From: Coptis chinensis
Taxonomy: Eukaryota > Streptophyta > Magnoliopsida > Ranunculales > Ranunculaceae
Length of the DNA stretch: 64,000 nt
Direction of reading: 5' to 3'
NCBI GenBank assembly: GCA_015680905.1
Contig: CM027379.1
Coordinates: 97,763,001-97,827,000, forward strand
This document shows positions 10,994 to 22,350 of this stretch, one piece after another; positions within the stretch are counted from its first letter, which is position 1, and every line of letters starts with the position of its first letter. A program made the translations under genes and the position numbers. Under the pieces are notes generated by a model, which saw only the letters and a list, made by a program, of their open reading frames with translations, ran no database searches and was not told the DNA's origin.

Positions 10994-13017
10994 ATCACCC
11001 CCAAACAACACTTTGCTTGTCCTCAAGCAAAGAAGAGACCATAAACAGATAAGTGGCCAAAAATGTGTAGTCTACTCTAATTCTCGTTTCACAGAGTGCG
11101 ATTGCATTGACCGTATGCAACAAGGCCTTAAACCACTAGGAGTTCCCTAGTGGACGAGTTATAGCCTTGTGAGAGTTTTACAGAGAAGATACTCACAAAC
11201 TTCACTTATACTACAACGACTCAATAACAAAGACTTCTTCCCTTAATTAATCTCAAATATCTATATATCTCATTAACGGGGAACAAGAACTAATTCCATT
11301 GAAACTTAAGTTAATAAATTTACAATAATTAAAACATCTACATATGGTCATGCATACAGTGAATTTTTACAATGAACTGTATAAGCAAGGCTGTTTCTGG
11401 ATCCTTTGGAGAGCGTCCTTAAGTAGGTTCTCACAGGTATGTGTCAAAACACAAATTCTCTCATAATTTTTCCACTCAAGTTTTGCTAACTCCAGTGTGC
11501 AGTGGGCACACGTTTCCTCACATACTCAATGACATTCAGAAGAGTCGAGGTCGATCGATCACAACTACTACTTATTATCACACTACCCTACTCCTAGTTG
11601 AGCTAGAGGTCTTTAATAGGAATTATGGGGCTTAGGTGATAGTGTAGAAGAAAATGGAATGGAAAATAAAAAATATGATAAGTATGAGAGAACAGGATAA
11701 ATCAAAAAAAATTAACACTAGAGAAATCCTTTGTTTGCTGCTTCTAACTTATGTTTCCATTCTCAGGCCTTTTTGGTTTATGACTCATTTTGATTTGACT
11801 TGGAGAGTTCTAACTTTCTTTTTCTTTTCTTTTTGGAAACTTATTTCTATTTTTCTTTTCTTTTCTGAAGAAAGTAACTGATTTTTGTTTGGACAAGTCT
11901 TTCTCTTCACTATTCTGCATTCATCCTATTTCTCATACTCATCAAATAGATGGGTTTATTTTATTTTGGGGTTAATAGATGGGTAAGGAAATGTTGGTGA
12001 AAAACGAAAAATAGCTAAATGAATGGTTCAATGGGGCGACTAGCGGTAAAATTTGTACTGGTATGTATTTATGGCTATATCGATCCAAAGAAAGGCTAAA
12101 TTCTCTTCTAGGATTCGGATGGTGATCAAGTAAGTAGACGTGTGATTTCTCTACTCGAAATAACTACTCTTCTGTGTCATTACTTATAAATCACTCCTGT
12201 CGAGGCTTTTAAGCTAGATTTTCACTAGATTTGAAATTAAGTAGTCTAACCGTGGGTCCCAGAAATTTACTGCTAAGTACAGTCAACGATACTTATTGCA
12301 TGAATGTTCATGAAAAGATATAAAAACTATTGCCTACATATTAACCTAAGTTTCAAGGAACAAATTCTCGTCCTAGTGTTAAGGTGAGATTTCTAGACAA
12401 TTTTCATCACAGAAAAGGAAACAAGACTTTGTCACTAAATACGTTGGAAAGAAAAGAAAGTAAAACTATAAACAAGCTAATATGCTAAATTTTTGCAAAA
12501 AAACCCCAAACAGAAGGACACTTTGTCCTCAAAGTGTAAGAGAGAGAAAAAAAAATACCTGAGAAGCTTGAGCAAAGATTTAGCGAACAAACTGCAACAA
12601 AATGGTATTCGAGCACAATATACAATATACCAAAAGAAAACTGAAAATATCACACTAAGCAAAGAAAACAAACAACAAACAAAGAAACAAACAAATATCA
12701 CACAACAAAAAGGGAAAAACACACCAAATACATATATATACATTGATATCGGGGCGACATTTATACTCAGTTATGAAATAAAGTTGTTGTGGACTAAGAC
12801 TCCGGCGCTTGCAACCACATACTCCAAGAAAGAAAAGAAATGAGGGCCCGAGTACCAATATGGTGCACTCCCTCTAAATAAGAATGGAATGGAGTGCACC
12901 GAAGGACAAGATGAGTCGTTTATAGTCAGATACTCGAGACTATATGGGGGGTCTTTTTAAGTCAGATTCCCTAAGACTATGCACACCTTGAGGTGCAACT
13001 GGATGGATGATATTTTG

Positions 13018-14742
13018 TCAACTATACACTAATAGTCGAAAGAGTTGGGGGTCTAGCCATAAAAATATAATATAGCATGCACCCCCAAACAAGAAGAAAT
13101 GGTGTCCTTGAATTTTATGGTGAATAGTAACAAAGATAAACTTATTCCACCCATCATAAAACTTATGCAAGATCCCGTCATGCAACACATCATGCTGTAG
13201 TTGATCAAGAGAGTGAGAATGTCCCAAAAGATGAACTTGTGATATTTGAGATGAGAGAGAATGGAAGTGAGGTTGTAGTTGTCCTTCATGAGACTTAGTT
13301 AATGAAAGAGTGGACAAAATAGGTTCCCCAAAATACTCAGGCAAAACTTGTCTCTCAACTATAGGTGCAATGGACTCATGGGTATGTGGGCTAGGAAAAG
13401 ATTTGTCACCATGAGGATTGAAAAAGTTATACAGGACCTCTGAGGCAAAAGGCTCAAGTGCAAATTGGAGGTTCATTCGAAAAGGTCCAGAGATAGAAGG
13501 CTTGATAGAATTTACATTTCCTACGTCAGACACCTCAATTTCGACTTGCATCAGTTTAGAATCAGTGGTCTCGATTTCCTTACCCTTTTCCTCTGGAACT
13601 GTAACAAGTTCCATTATAACATTATCAAAATGTTCTAGTTTGGCTATGTCATTGTCCTTTCTTCCTATAACTTCAAAATTTTCCTCAATGGGTTCGTCCA
13701 TATGTGTCGATTCATTTTTCAACCTAAGGCCTAAAGAGTCCTCTGCAAGAATTTCCTCATTCATGGGAGCAGTGCATTTTTCCAACTGAGAAGGTTCACA
13801 TTGACTGAAATCTGATGTTTCATAGTTTGTGGTTAACATGTCAATGATGAAGTGTAAGGGTGATGGTGCACTAGGGTGAATGAGAGATGCTAAATTTTGA
13901 GGCGTATAGTCATCATTAAAGGTTGTAGAGTTCACACAATAGTCAAATGGAAGGTCATGGGGTTGGGGTTGTTCAGCAAATGTTTTATTTATGGTAACAC
14001 TTTGGTCCACTTGTTCGTTGTGGTCTGGCCTGGTTGGAAGAATATTAGTCTCAGGTGGGGCATATGGCGAAGTGGATTGTAACAAACACAAGGACTGTGT
14101 TATTTCTTGAAGTGTTTTTGCATGATTGGTCATTGCTTGCTGAATCAGGTCTGTGAAAGGTGGCGGAGCGGAAGGTGGATTGTATGGTTCTTCACACTGA
14201 GTATGTGTATTGTCAGTGTTGGCCAGTGCTTCTGTTGGGTATTGAAATGAATAGTCAGGGCAACTGGTAAACTGATTAAATATGAGTTTAGTGGGTGATT
14301 GTGTATGGAAGGATGGAATGGGCATGGAATAGGAATTGGGTAGGGGTTGCGAATTTAGCTGGGAGTTCGGTACTTCCCACTGAGTAGATGTAATGTTACT
14401 TGGGAAGTTGCTCAATATTTGGGATTGTTGGGCCATTAGTCTAGAGAATTCATGGGATTGATTTTCTATGAACCCGTAATTGAACTGCCCAGGTGTAGAC
14501 ATGAATGGTCGTTGACTCATTATGGTTGAACTCCATGAATTATTGGGATGACTATAAAACTCCTGAGTACTATGAAAGTTGGAATGTTGAGGCTCAAAAT
14601 TGTACGATTGTCCCATAGTATTCTCAAACTCTTGATATGATGGGCATTGAGAAGCCCAATGGTAATGACTACCACAACAAGAACAAGGTTCTGGATGTGC
14701 ATAGTTATTCCAAGAGGGATGTTGCTCATAATGATTGGCCAT
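13018..14742 (-). CDS. Retrotransposon ORF with a CCHC zinc knuckle (gag-like, unidentified)
   Basis: The only long ORF in the retrotransposon, on its sense strand, about 575 residues from the ATG at 14742. Near the N-terminus lies CSCCGSHYHWASQC, an exact CX2CX4HX4C zinc knuckle of the kind that binds RNA in Gag. The remainder is rich in Gln, Ser, Pro, His and Asn, with no capsid, protease or polymerase motif that I recognise. The C-terminal ~40 residues are hydrophobic (FLFGGACYIIFLWL). Its position 1 kb after the primer-binding site fits a gag-type product, but having the knuckle at the N-terminus is unusual for Gag. It may be an extra ORF specific to this group. Confidence 0.6.
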   Translation of the reverse strand: MANHYEQHPSWNNYAHPEPCSCCGSHYHWASQCPSYQEFENTMGQSYNFEPQHSNFHSTQEFYSHPNNSWSSTIMSQRPFMSTPGQFNYGFIENQSHEFSRLMAQQSQILSNFPSNITSTQWEVPNSQLNSQPLPNSYSMPIPSFHTQSPTKLIFNQFTSCPDYSFQYPTEALANTDNTHTQCEEPYNPPSAPPPFTDLIQQAMTNHAKTLQEITQSLCLLQSTSPYAPPETNILPTRPDHNEQVDQSVTINKTFAEQPQPHDLPFDYCVNSTTFNDDYTPQNLASLIHPSAPSPLHFIIDMLTTNYETSDFSQCEPSQLEKCTAPMNEEILAEDSLGLRLKNESTHMDEPIEENFEVIGRKDNDIAKLEHFDNVIMELVTVPEEKGKEIETTDSKLMQVEIEVSDVGNVNSIKPSISGPFRMNLQFALEPFASEVLYNFFNPHGDKSFPSPHTHESIAPIVERQVLPEYFGEPILSTLSLTKSHEGQLQPHFHSLSSQISQVHLLGHSHSLDQLQHDVLHDGILHKFYDGWNKFIFVTIHHKIQGHHFFLFGGACYIIFLWLDPQLFRLLVYS

Positions 14743-14814
14743 AACTACGGTAGTTACTGGCAACGGTTAGGCTTGTGTAAATTGTAGCAGTTAAGCTAGA
14801 ATCGCATGCGCATA

Positions 14815-15400
14815 TACCAACAGGCAGGGAACTTGTTAGAGTTGAGGGAGGTTTTTCGTGCTTTCACGTTCCTTAATTAGAGAACCTCAATCAAGCAAGT
14901 GTCCTAGACACTGTTTGTATATGATTTTTTTTTCCGAGGGCATAAACTAACAGGCAGGTCACAGGATAGATACGAGGGAGGGTTCTGTGCAAGCACAGTC
15001 CTAATTAAGTAATCTCAACTTTCAAGTTTCCTAGACACCGTTAGAATATGATTAAGATTTATGCGAGGTTTTTTTTTTTTTTTTTTTAATTTTATTTTTA
15101 GGGCATAAACTAACAGGCAGGTCACAGGAAAGATACGAGGGAAGGTTCTGTGCAAGCACAGTCCTAATTAAGTAACCTAAACTTTCAAGTTTCCTAGACA
15201 CCGTTAGAATATGATTAAGATTTATTCGAGATTTTTTTTTTCTTCACAAGTGCATAAACTAACAGGCAGGTCATAGAAAAGATATGAGGGAGGGTTCCGT
15301 GCAAGCACGGTCCTAATTAAGTAACCTCAACTTTCAAGTTTCCTAGACACCGTTAGAATATGATTAAGATTTATGAGAGTTTTTTTTTTTTTTTTTTTTT
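14815..15400. repeat. Tandem repeat in the retrotransposon leader (~4 units)
   Basis: Four related units of about 130-160 bp start with 'aacaggcagg' near 14819, 14949, 15112 and 15261. Each continues with 'gagggagggttc', 'caagcac', 'taattaag' and 'cctagacaccgtt', and ends in a T-rich run (A-rich on the sense strand). The second to fourth are close copies and the first is diverged. The array lies between the primer-binding site and the ORF, so it is an untranslated leader. Confidence 0.8.
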
Positions 15401-15762
15401 TTTACATACAAAAACTATAATACACACTATTATACGTATACAAGGTCTAAACAGGTTATATCATGCAAGAAGTTACTCCTCTAGCAAGTGAGTCGATGAG
15501 TGGTAGAAAATGGAACTTGAAAAGCATCCCGCAACTCCACCTTATAGATATATAAATGATGTCGGAACTTCCTCGCAAGATATGAAACCTGTGACAAAAA
15601 AAAACAAAACAAAAGTTAAAAAATAATAGTAGACAAAAATAAATAAAAAAATAAAAAATAAAGAGAAAAAAATGGAAGGGAGAGAAGAGGGGGGATTCCC
15701 CGTGATATAGACGAGCTTTGTTGTCGCACTTCGGTAGATGTCAGGACGGCAGCAGCACCATT

Positions 15763-17293
15763 TGATAAGAATTAAATTGGACGTTACTCCAACTCACACT
15801 TAAATCAATTACCTTACTCTCAAATCATGTTGAAATATAGTTCGAGTAAAGGTATCGTCCCATGCCTAAATTTGAAGCACGTGTTGGTTCACAACTTAGC
15901 TAGACTAATCACAAGAAACATTTAAGGAGAGAAGGCTTTTGGTAGAAATTTTTACATTATACTTACTTTTAATTCACTTTCAAATTACAATCAACAACTT
16001 AATTCTAAAATTACTTGAGAAGATAGAAGAGAGAAAGTTGTGGAGGTTTGATTTACCATGTGATTCAAACTACTATTAATGAAAGAAATATTTTAATTGT
16101 TAGTTTTCATATTCACTTTGATTCATAGACAAATCAAAGTGAATATTAAACTTTGATCCCTAGTAGAATGTCTAAATCTCTAAAGATATTCTACTAGCAT
16201 GAGAGATTAAATTAGCACCCTATCTCTAGAGCATTTCTTCAACCTCTAGTTTGTTTTCCACTCAACTATTTTGTAATTGAAGTAAACATCAAACTTGTTA
16301 AATTTCAAGCAATTGAATTAAATCTTCATTAGTAGAGTTATCCTCACATGGGTTTATCTAACCCTCTACAAAGGAGGAGTTAGCTCATGGTGAGATAACT
16401 ACAACTAATAAAAATGAAGAAGAATAAGAAGAAGAATAAGAAGTTTTATTACTAAAATTATAGCTACTTCTACAACTACTTTAATCCTACTCCTATTTCC
16501 TAATTTAGAGAAGAAGAAGAAGAGAGTGAAGGGCTACAAGGCTACAAATCACAAGTGAATTGGCAAGTTTATTTAGAGCATCACCCCTCCTATTTATAGT
16601 TTCATAGGAGTGGATGGGTGGCCAAGATTACATCTTATATTTTCAATCCAAAGGTTACAAATTAATCAACTATTATAATAGAATTTACTATTCCTTATTT
16701 TAATCTAAGTGGAGAAAGTGGGTGAATAGTAATTCCCATTACAAAATAAATAATTATGAGTGGTTTGTGCACTTATTAAGTGGAGAAAGTGGGCGATTAC
16801 ATAAGCTTCCACTTAATGACATCATGATAAATAGTAATTGGATTTTTACTTTGTCTTAGTTCGGACCTATTTTACCCCTAGTCTAGTAAATTGATGGAAA
16901 CTATATACAATTATGTAGAGCTTGTTACACTAATCGTTTTGACAGGTCACACACCCAAAACAGAGTTCGGAGTCAAAAGATATGATTTTCCGAAGTTTCG
17001 TTGATTTTTCTACAAGATTTGACCCGGAATTGATCATTTTGACCAGGCTTGCTTCATGGGCTTGATTTAAGCTTCCAATGAACTTCTTTTGGACTTGATA
17101 AAAAGGCTTTGTTTTCAATTAGCATATTCACCTTGTTTCCATACCAAAATACCGGTTTTGTTGAAATTTCATCGTTTACGTGTCGAAACCTACAAAAGCA
17201 TGGAAATACAATTATTTTGCATTTATTACATACATAATTAACCAATATGTAAAGTCTCTACGGGGTTTATATTACAGTTTTGGGTACTTATCA
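15763..17293 (-). repeat. 5' LTR of the 9454-17293 element
   Basis: A 1531-bp terminal repeat starting TGATAAG and ending CTTATCA in plus orientation. It is the 5' LTR because the element is read on the minus strand. The half nearest 17293 is almost identical to its partner, and most differences lie in the first 150 bases. The next outward base pair begins the ATACC target duplication. Confidence 0.88.
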
Positions 17294-17849
17294 ATACCAT
17301 CCTCTCTTTTTTTTAAAAAAAAAGAGAGCTTCTAGAGTGCAACTGCTGTACCAGTACGCAGACATGAGGGACGACCTTGATTCCAGTACATCTTGGAGCA
17401 ATACACACACACCCTTGCCTGATAAGTGGCCCAGATGTGAGAGTACACCTACAGCATGCGTATGCTAGATTTTGCATAAAAAAAAACCAACAGTTGGTAT
17501 TGTTCAATATTCACCAGTGGAAGAGATCCACTACTAAAAATATGATTTTTTGCCGCGGCCAATTGTGGTGGCGAAAAGTCTAATATTCGTGGCAACATGT
17601 GTTTTGCCACAAAAAAACTTTTTGCCTCGCTCGAGACAAAAAAGGGTGTGGAAAGAAGTTTGTTGCCACGACTTTTGCCACCGCTGCAAGAGAGTGAACA
17701 TTTAGCCACGGTCATGTCGTGGCAAAACATTGTTTTTTTTATTTGAATTAGTTTAATTGTTAAAATAAATGAATTTCTTTTTGTCACGGACACGGTGGCT
17801 GCCAAAAGTATTTATTGCCACGGTCGTGGCAAAATGTTTGTTTGTTTGT

Positions 17850-18794
17850 ATTTGTATTTTTTATTTTTTTCTCTAGAGTATTCATATATAAAATTATAAA
17901 CTACTTCAAAGAAGAATTCTAACATAAAAAATCTCACATTTTCTATTAAATTAAATATTTCTTCGCTACAAAATATCGTCATTGAATCAATAAATAACTT
18001 GGCACAAGGAAGAACAAAAGGGAAAAAAAATTATATTTACTATAAAACAAGCTTCAGTTCTTTTCATGTTGTCAATTTGTCATACACCTGGCCACTTCGT
18101 CATATGGCTTGGTCTTTCCAGTCAACCAATAATCAAATCCCAAATGAGTGATACTCTCGTCTTCTTTATACTGCAACAAGTAAAAATCACACATTAAGTT
18201 TTAGAGCAACAATCAAAAAAATAATTCATAAGCAAGTTTTAGAATTATGTGTGCGCTTAAGATTTTGTGTCCAGAATGCGAGCATTCTCCACGCGCTTGA
18301 GATTTATGTGTGCATCTCTACTGGAGTTATACATATTCTCTTCATGTATAGAAGAGCTCAAATAAAGACGAAAGACTTAATAACACGTACTTCAAGAAAT
18401 AACAAAAAAACAAAACAAAAACAGAATAAACTTGAAGTACTGTCCCTTTTCTTATGTCTCTCAAAAATTGATTCCCTTTCCAAATGTAACTATTTTTTTT
18501 TCCCAAGGCAATCCTAAATTCCGATCAGTATGATCTCTCCAGTTCAAGATTGGATGTCCACTTTAAATTATCTTGAACAAATTCAAGTAGATGGCATCCA
18601 TACACACTTTGCATATCCTTTTTCATCTTTTTGTTAGGAGACGTCATAAGAACATTATACTTTAAATTGCATTAGGCCAATTTCCGGTATATGTGCACAA
18701 AATGTATATAAAATTATACTCTAAATAAACACTCAAGAAAGCATTTTGGGTTTACTTAAACTATACTTCTGACATACCAAAGTTGAAATAGGAT
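17850..18794. other. CACTA interior, left part; no gene
   Basis: AT-rich sequence with no coding stretch I can assign. It lies between the left subterminal repeats and the solo LTR. Short exon-like runs bordered by possible splice sites (for example near 18090-18170) may be decayed transposase gene pieces, but I cannot support that. Confidence 0.4.
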
Positions 18795-21700
18795 TGTCAC
18801 ACCCCGAATTTCGACAGAATTCGGAAAAAACATTATTTGTTCCCGACTCTTCAATTTCCGAGGTGTGACTCACTCTCCAAGAAAAACAAGCCTATCTTGA
18901 AATGCGACGCTAACGCGAGCCTCACGCAGCAACCACTCTTCTTCAACACTAAACCTGTCAAAACTTATTAACTATGTTCATTGAATGAACACACCCGATA
19001 AGCAAACATGCAAATCGGGTCAGCATTATAAACAATGCTGGTGTGAGTAGCCCTAAAATACAACATATAATTATACATATATATACACAATCCCTACGGC
19101 AGATAGTTCCTCCACCGGCTTTTAACTTTTAACGACTAATAAAACATCCTTAAGTACAATAATTAAGGCAGGTAGTTCCTCCAATCGAGGCTTTAACTTC
19201 CCACTAACTACACAACAAACTATAATGATCATAAATAAGGCATGTAGTTCCTCCATCGAGAGCTTTAGGTTCTAACTAAACAAATAACCAACCAAGCATA
19301 TTACCATAATTAGATTATTTCAGGCTTTCTTTGCGTGTCCCTAAAATTCACGTCGTATCTATGTCTTACCTAGTTTCCCTGGCTACCACAATCGCAACCC
19401 AACGCCGAACATGTACATCCACATGCCTCCCTTACATAATGAGCCACTCCGTGCGTAACCACCCTGAGCGGGATGCCGCACACAGGTAAATCCCTCACAC
19501 GGAAGCCAAATCTATGGTATCGCCACTATTCGGCATAAAATATCGTGGCGTCATCGTTCTATTTTGGTAACGGAATAATCAAGCCACTATTCGCTACGCC
19601 GGGGAGGGCCATTCAACTTTTACCAAACGCCCGGAAGGGGCTCAAGGCCATTGGATTAATCGAAACGGAAGAAGGCCAATCACATGAGTTGTGGTAGTCA
19701 GGTTCTAGGATTTTCGTTACGTAATTTATTCAGGTGTCATACATTAATGACTCATAAACATTCCACTATATCACGTGCAGGTCAATTGCCTTATTGCACT
19801 AAGCCACAATATTTAGAAACATCTCAATTATATCTCATAACCAAAATTCATTCTTTCACGTGCCAATATATTATTGCACTACACCACACTCCCGTGGGCA
19901 AATATTCACCAATACTATATTAGCATCTCACATATAAAATAATGGAGTGTATATACATTTCTCTAAGATATTGCATTAATACAACTATCCCAGCATATTA
20001 TATCATGTCACAATGCTTCAACGTATCACATACATTATAACGTATTAGGAATATAATATCTCCTAACATCTCAATATCGTCACGTGTAAAAAAATACACA
20101 ACATAAATGTCAAATCTTTCTTAGATAATGACAACCAAATATATACAAGCTTCCACAGCATTTTATCATCTGATTTGTCCATACAATATACAACTTAAAA
20201 CGTAGCACAATTAGACAGTCAAAAGTCTACAATCAAAACCCAATATATAAAAGTTTTACACACTACTCACGTCAAATCTAAATTAGATAATGACCAACCA
20301 AGTTATATAATATCGACAATATTTTATTACTATATTTGTCCATACTATCAAATATGTGAAAAACTAGAAAAGTCAACGTTTCATAGTCAACGGTCAAAGT
20401 CAACCGTCAATGGTCAAAGTCAACATATCCTGGTCAAAGTCAAACTGTCGTCTCCGTGTTCGACAGGTTCAGGGTCATAGCCATGGTTCATGGCTAAGGT
20501 CAAAGTGCATGGCTCATGGGCTCGTGACTAAGGTAATGGTCCGGACCCAATTGGCCAAGCCCAAACCTTAGAACCCGAAAATCTAAACATTTAAAGACCC
20601 AATTAGATCTATTTTAAGTCCAATGGACTGGCCCCAAGCAATATTAGAAACTGGCCCAAAAGCTTTAGACTAAACTGGCCCAAAACAAACTCATAGAAAC
20701 TGGCCCAAGAAAACTTAACCTAAACTGGGCCCAAACTAAACCAAATAAAATCGGGCCCAACAACTAAAATAGAATCGGGCCTAAACCAAAACAAAACAAA
20801 CCGGCCCAAAATAACCAACCAAGGCCCAAAGCCCAACTAAGATGAACAGTGTCATCTTCTTCACCAATTCTCTTCCACCACCGGCCACCAAATCGCGCCG
20901 CCACCATCTCACCTTTTCATCCAGTCGGTTCGACTCCCCATCCAAACCCAACCAACTTTAACAAAGGCAAAAACTCCAAATCATACAATCCAAAAACTAT
21001 TCCTAAATCTAGATCTGGAATTTCGGCCTCCATTAGAGCTTGTTCCAAGCTCAAATCGACAGCCCCACACAACTCTCAACCACCACTAACCAACCAATAA
21101 CCAAACATAGTTCAAACAATTGTTAAAAACGCATAAACCCCAAGTCCCAGTAATGGCAGTAACGCCATTAACGCCTCCCTCAAGGCTTCACTGCCCCCAC
21201 TCGACCTTCCACCACCACCAATCCTCCATCCACCAACACCAAACCACGAAAAGAAAAGTTCAAACAATATCAAACAGGAGGATTTCATTCTTTTGTGGGC
21301 GACGCCATTAACGTCTCTACAAAGCTCCAACAGTTCCCAATTATCCATCCCGACGTCCACCCTTAATCAACCAATAGATTTACTATCTAACAGCTTCCAA
21401 ACGTATACCAACCGTCCAAATCGTATACAGGGTAACCGGGCAACTGTTTGGTTTGGCTCGCCGCCATTAACGAGCTCAGTTCCAACAGTGTTTCAAAAAT
21501 ACAGTTTAACCAATATATTTTTAACAACCCGCGATACAAACGACAATAACATAAAATGAACCGAAAACATAAACGAAACTTTTAAGCGATATCGCGGCGT
21601 TATCGGAAAATTATAATCCGGTGAAATAGCAAAATAGCTACTCACCTGTATGAACAGCTCGACGAATCCCTCGTAGTCCGAACCGTCGCGCTCCACCCTC

Positions 21701-21928
21701 CAGCAATCCAGCTTTTTCTCTGCCTCCATTTTTAATATTCTATTATTCTCTGAACCCTATTTTCTAGAAAAATGTGTTTATATACTTGGGTCTGAAACCC
21801 AAGCCCAACACCGACTCAGGCCCAAAACCAGGCCCACGTATCCTGATCCAATCCGACGAATTTTGAAAATAAATAAATAATTAATTAATTAAATAGATAA
21901 AAACGTATTTTAAAATACGGGCGTTACA
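18795..21928 (-). mobile_element. Solo LTR, Ty3/gypsy (long-LTR chromovirus, Tekay-like)
   Basis: A 3.13-kb segment beginning TGTCACACCCCG and ending GCGTTACA, flanked on both sides by AGGAT (18790-18794 and 21929-21933). Read on minus it begins TGTAACGCCCG and ends GGGGTGTGACA, the form seen in long LTRs of plant Tekay/Del-type chromoviruses. There is no internal protein region or second LTR, so it is a solo LTR left by recombination. A minus-strand TATA-like 'tatataaaca' (21775-21784) marks the probable promoter. It lies inside the CACTA element and so is younger than that insertion. Confidence 0.85.
19095..19285. repeat. Short tandem repeat inside the solo LTR
   Basis: Three units spaced about 70 bp apart share 'ggca(g/t)(a/g)tagttcctcca' followed by a 'ctttaa' stretch, starting near 19099, 19169 and 19239. 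They are diverged from one another. Such repeats are common in long plant LTRs, and I assign no function. Confidence 0.65.
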
Positions 21929-22264
21929 AGGATCATCTAAGGCAACATTAATAAACAAAAAAATGTGTTCAAATATATATCACCTAGAGGTATGTGAGAT
22001 GTCATAGCACTGGGAGTTCATTAGTTGCTCTATACACCACTTCCATCAAGCTGTCCATGAGAAAGAAGGTGTGCCATATATTGCTGGAAGAGAAAGGAAA
22101 ATGTCTCAGCTTACACCATGGATAACTAACCAATAAGTCATTAGTTCCAATAAAAGAAGAAACAAAAAATGAATGATAAGAGAAATTTTATTTCGGACTG
22201 GCTTCATTTTTCAGCAATTAAATGTGTCCAAAGGCAGTTCTAAAATATGCATTCCATAGATGGT

Positions 22265-22350
22265 CCTGAATTTTTTCTTACTTTTTTTCGTTGTGCGAGT
22301 TTAGGGGTTGGAAAACCCTTGTCGTTTCATTAATGATAACTAAAAAGTAA
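22265..22350 (-). repeat. LINE-like 3' tail
   Basis: On minus, the text 'gttatcattaatgaaacgac', then 'aagggttttccaacccctaaa', then a short A-rich end resembles the 3' end of plant LINE insertions. No coding is attached. It lies in the right arm of the CACTA element. Confidence 0.35.

Larger units (their letters stand above)
9454..17293 (-). mobile_element. Non-autonomous LTR retrotransposon (Ty3/gypsy-like, LARD/TR-GAG type)
   Basis: Two ~1.53-kb direct repeats bound the element. Both begin TGATAAG and end CTTATCA, and the element is flanked by ATACC at 9449-9453 and 17294-17298. The sense strand is minus. Next to the 5' LTR (15763-17293) lies a primer-binding-site-like TGGTGCTGCTGCCGTCC (just below 15763). 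Next to the 3' LTR (9454-10993) lies a polypurine tract, GTTTGGGGGTGAT (10994-11006). This pairing is typical of plant Ty3/gypsy elements. The 4.8-kb interior has one long ORF and no reverse transcriptase or integrase that I can see, so it would need help from another element. The LTRs differ by a few percent by eye, which suggests an age of around a million years or a little more. Structurally it looks whole for its type. Confidence 0.88.

Noticed and set aside
12493-12843. Lys-rich plus-strand ORF and its antisense Phe-rich frames
   Set aside because: Low-complexity A-rich sequence inside the retrotransposon interior, antisense to its coding strand, with no domain.
20849-21559. Several open frames, Pro/Ser-rich on plus and MEAEKKLDCWRVE on minus (21493-21729)
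   Set aside because: All lie inside the solo LTR (18795-21928). They are open by chance in GC-richer LTR sequence, and no family fits.
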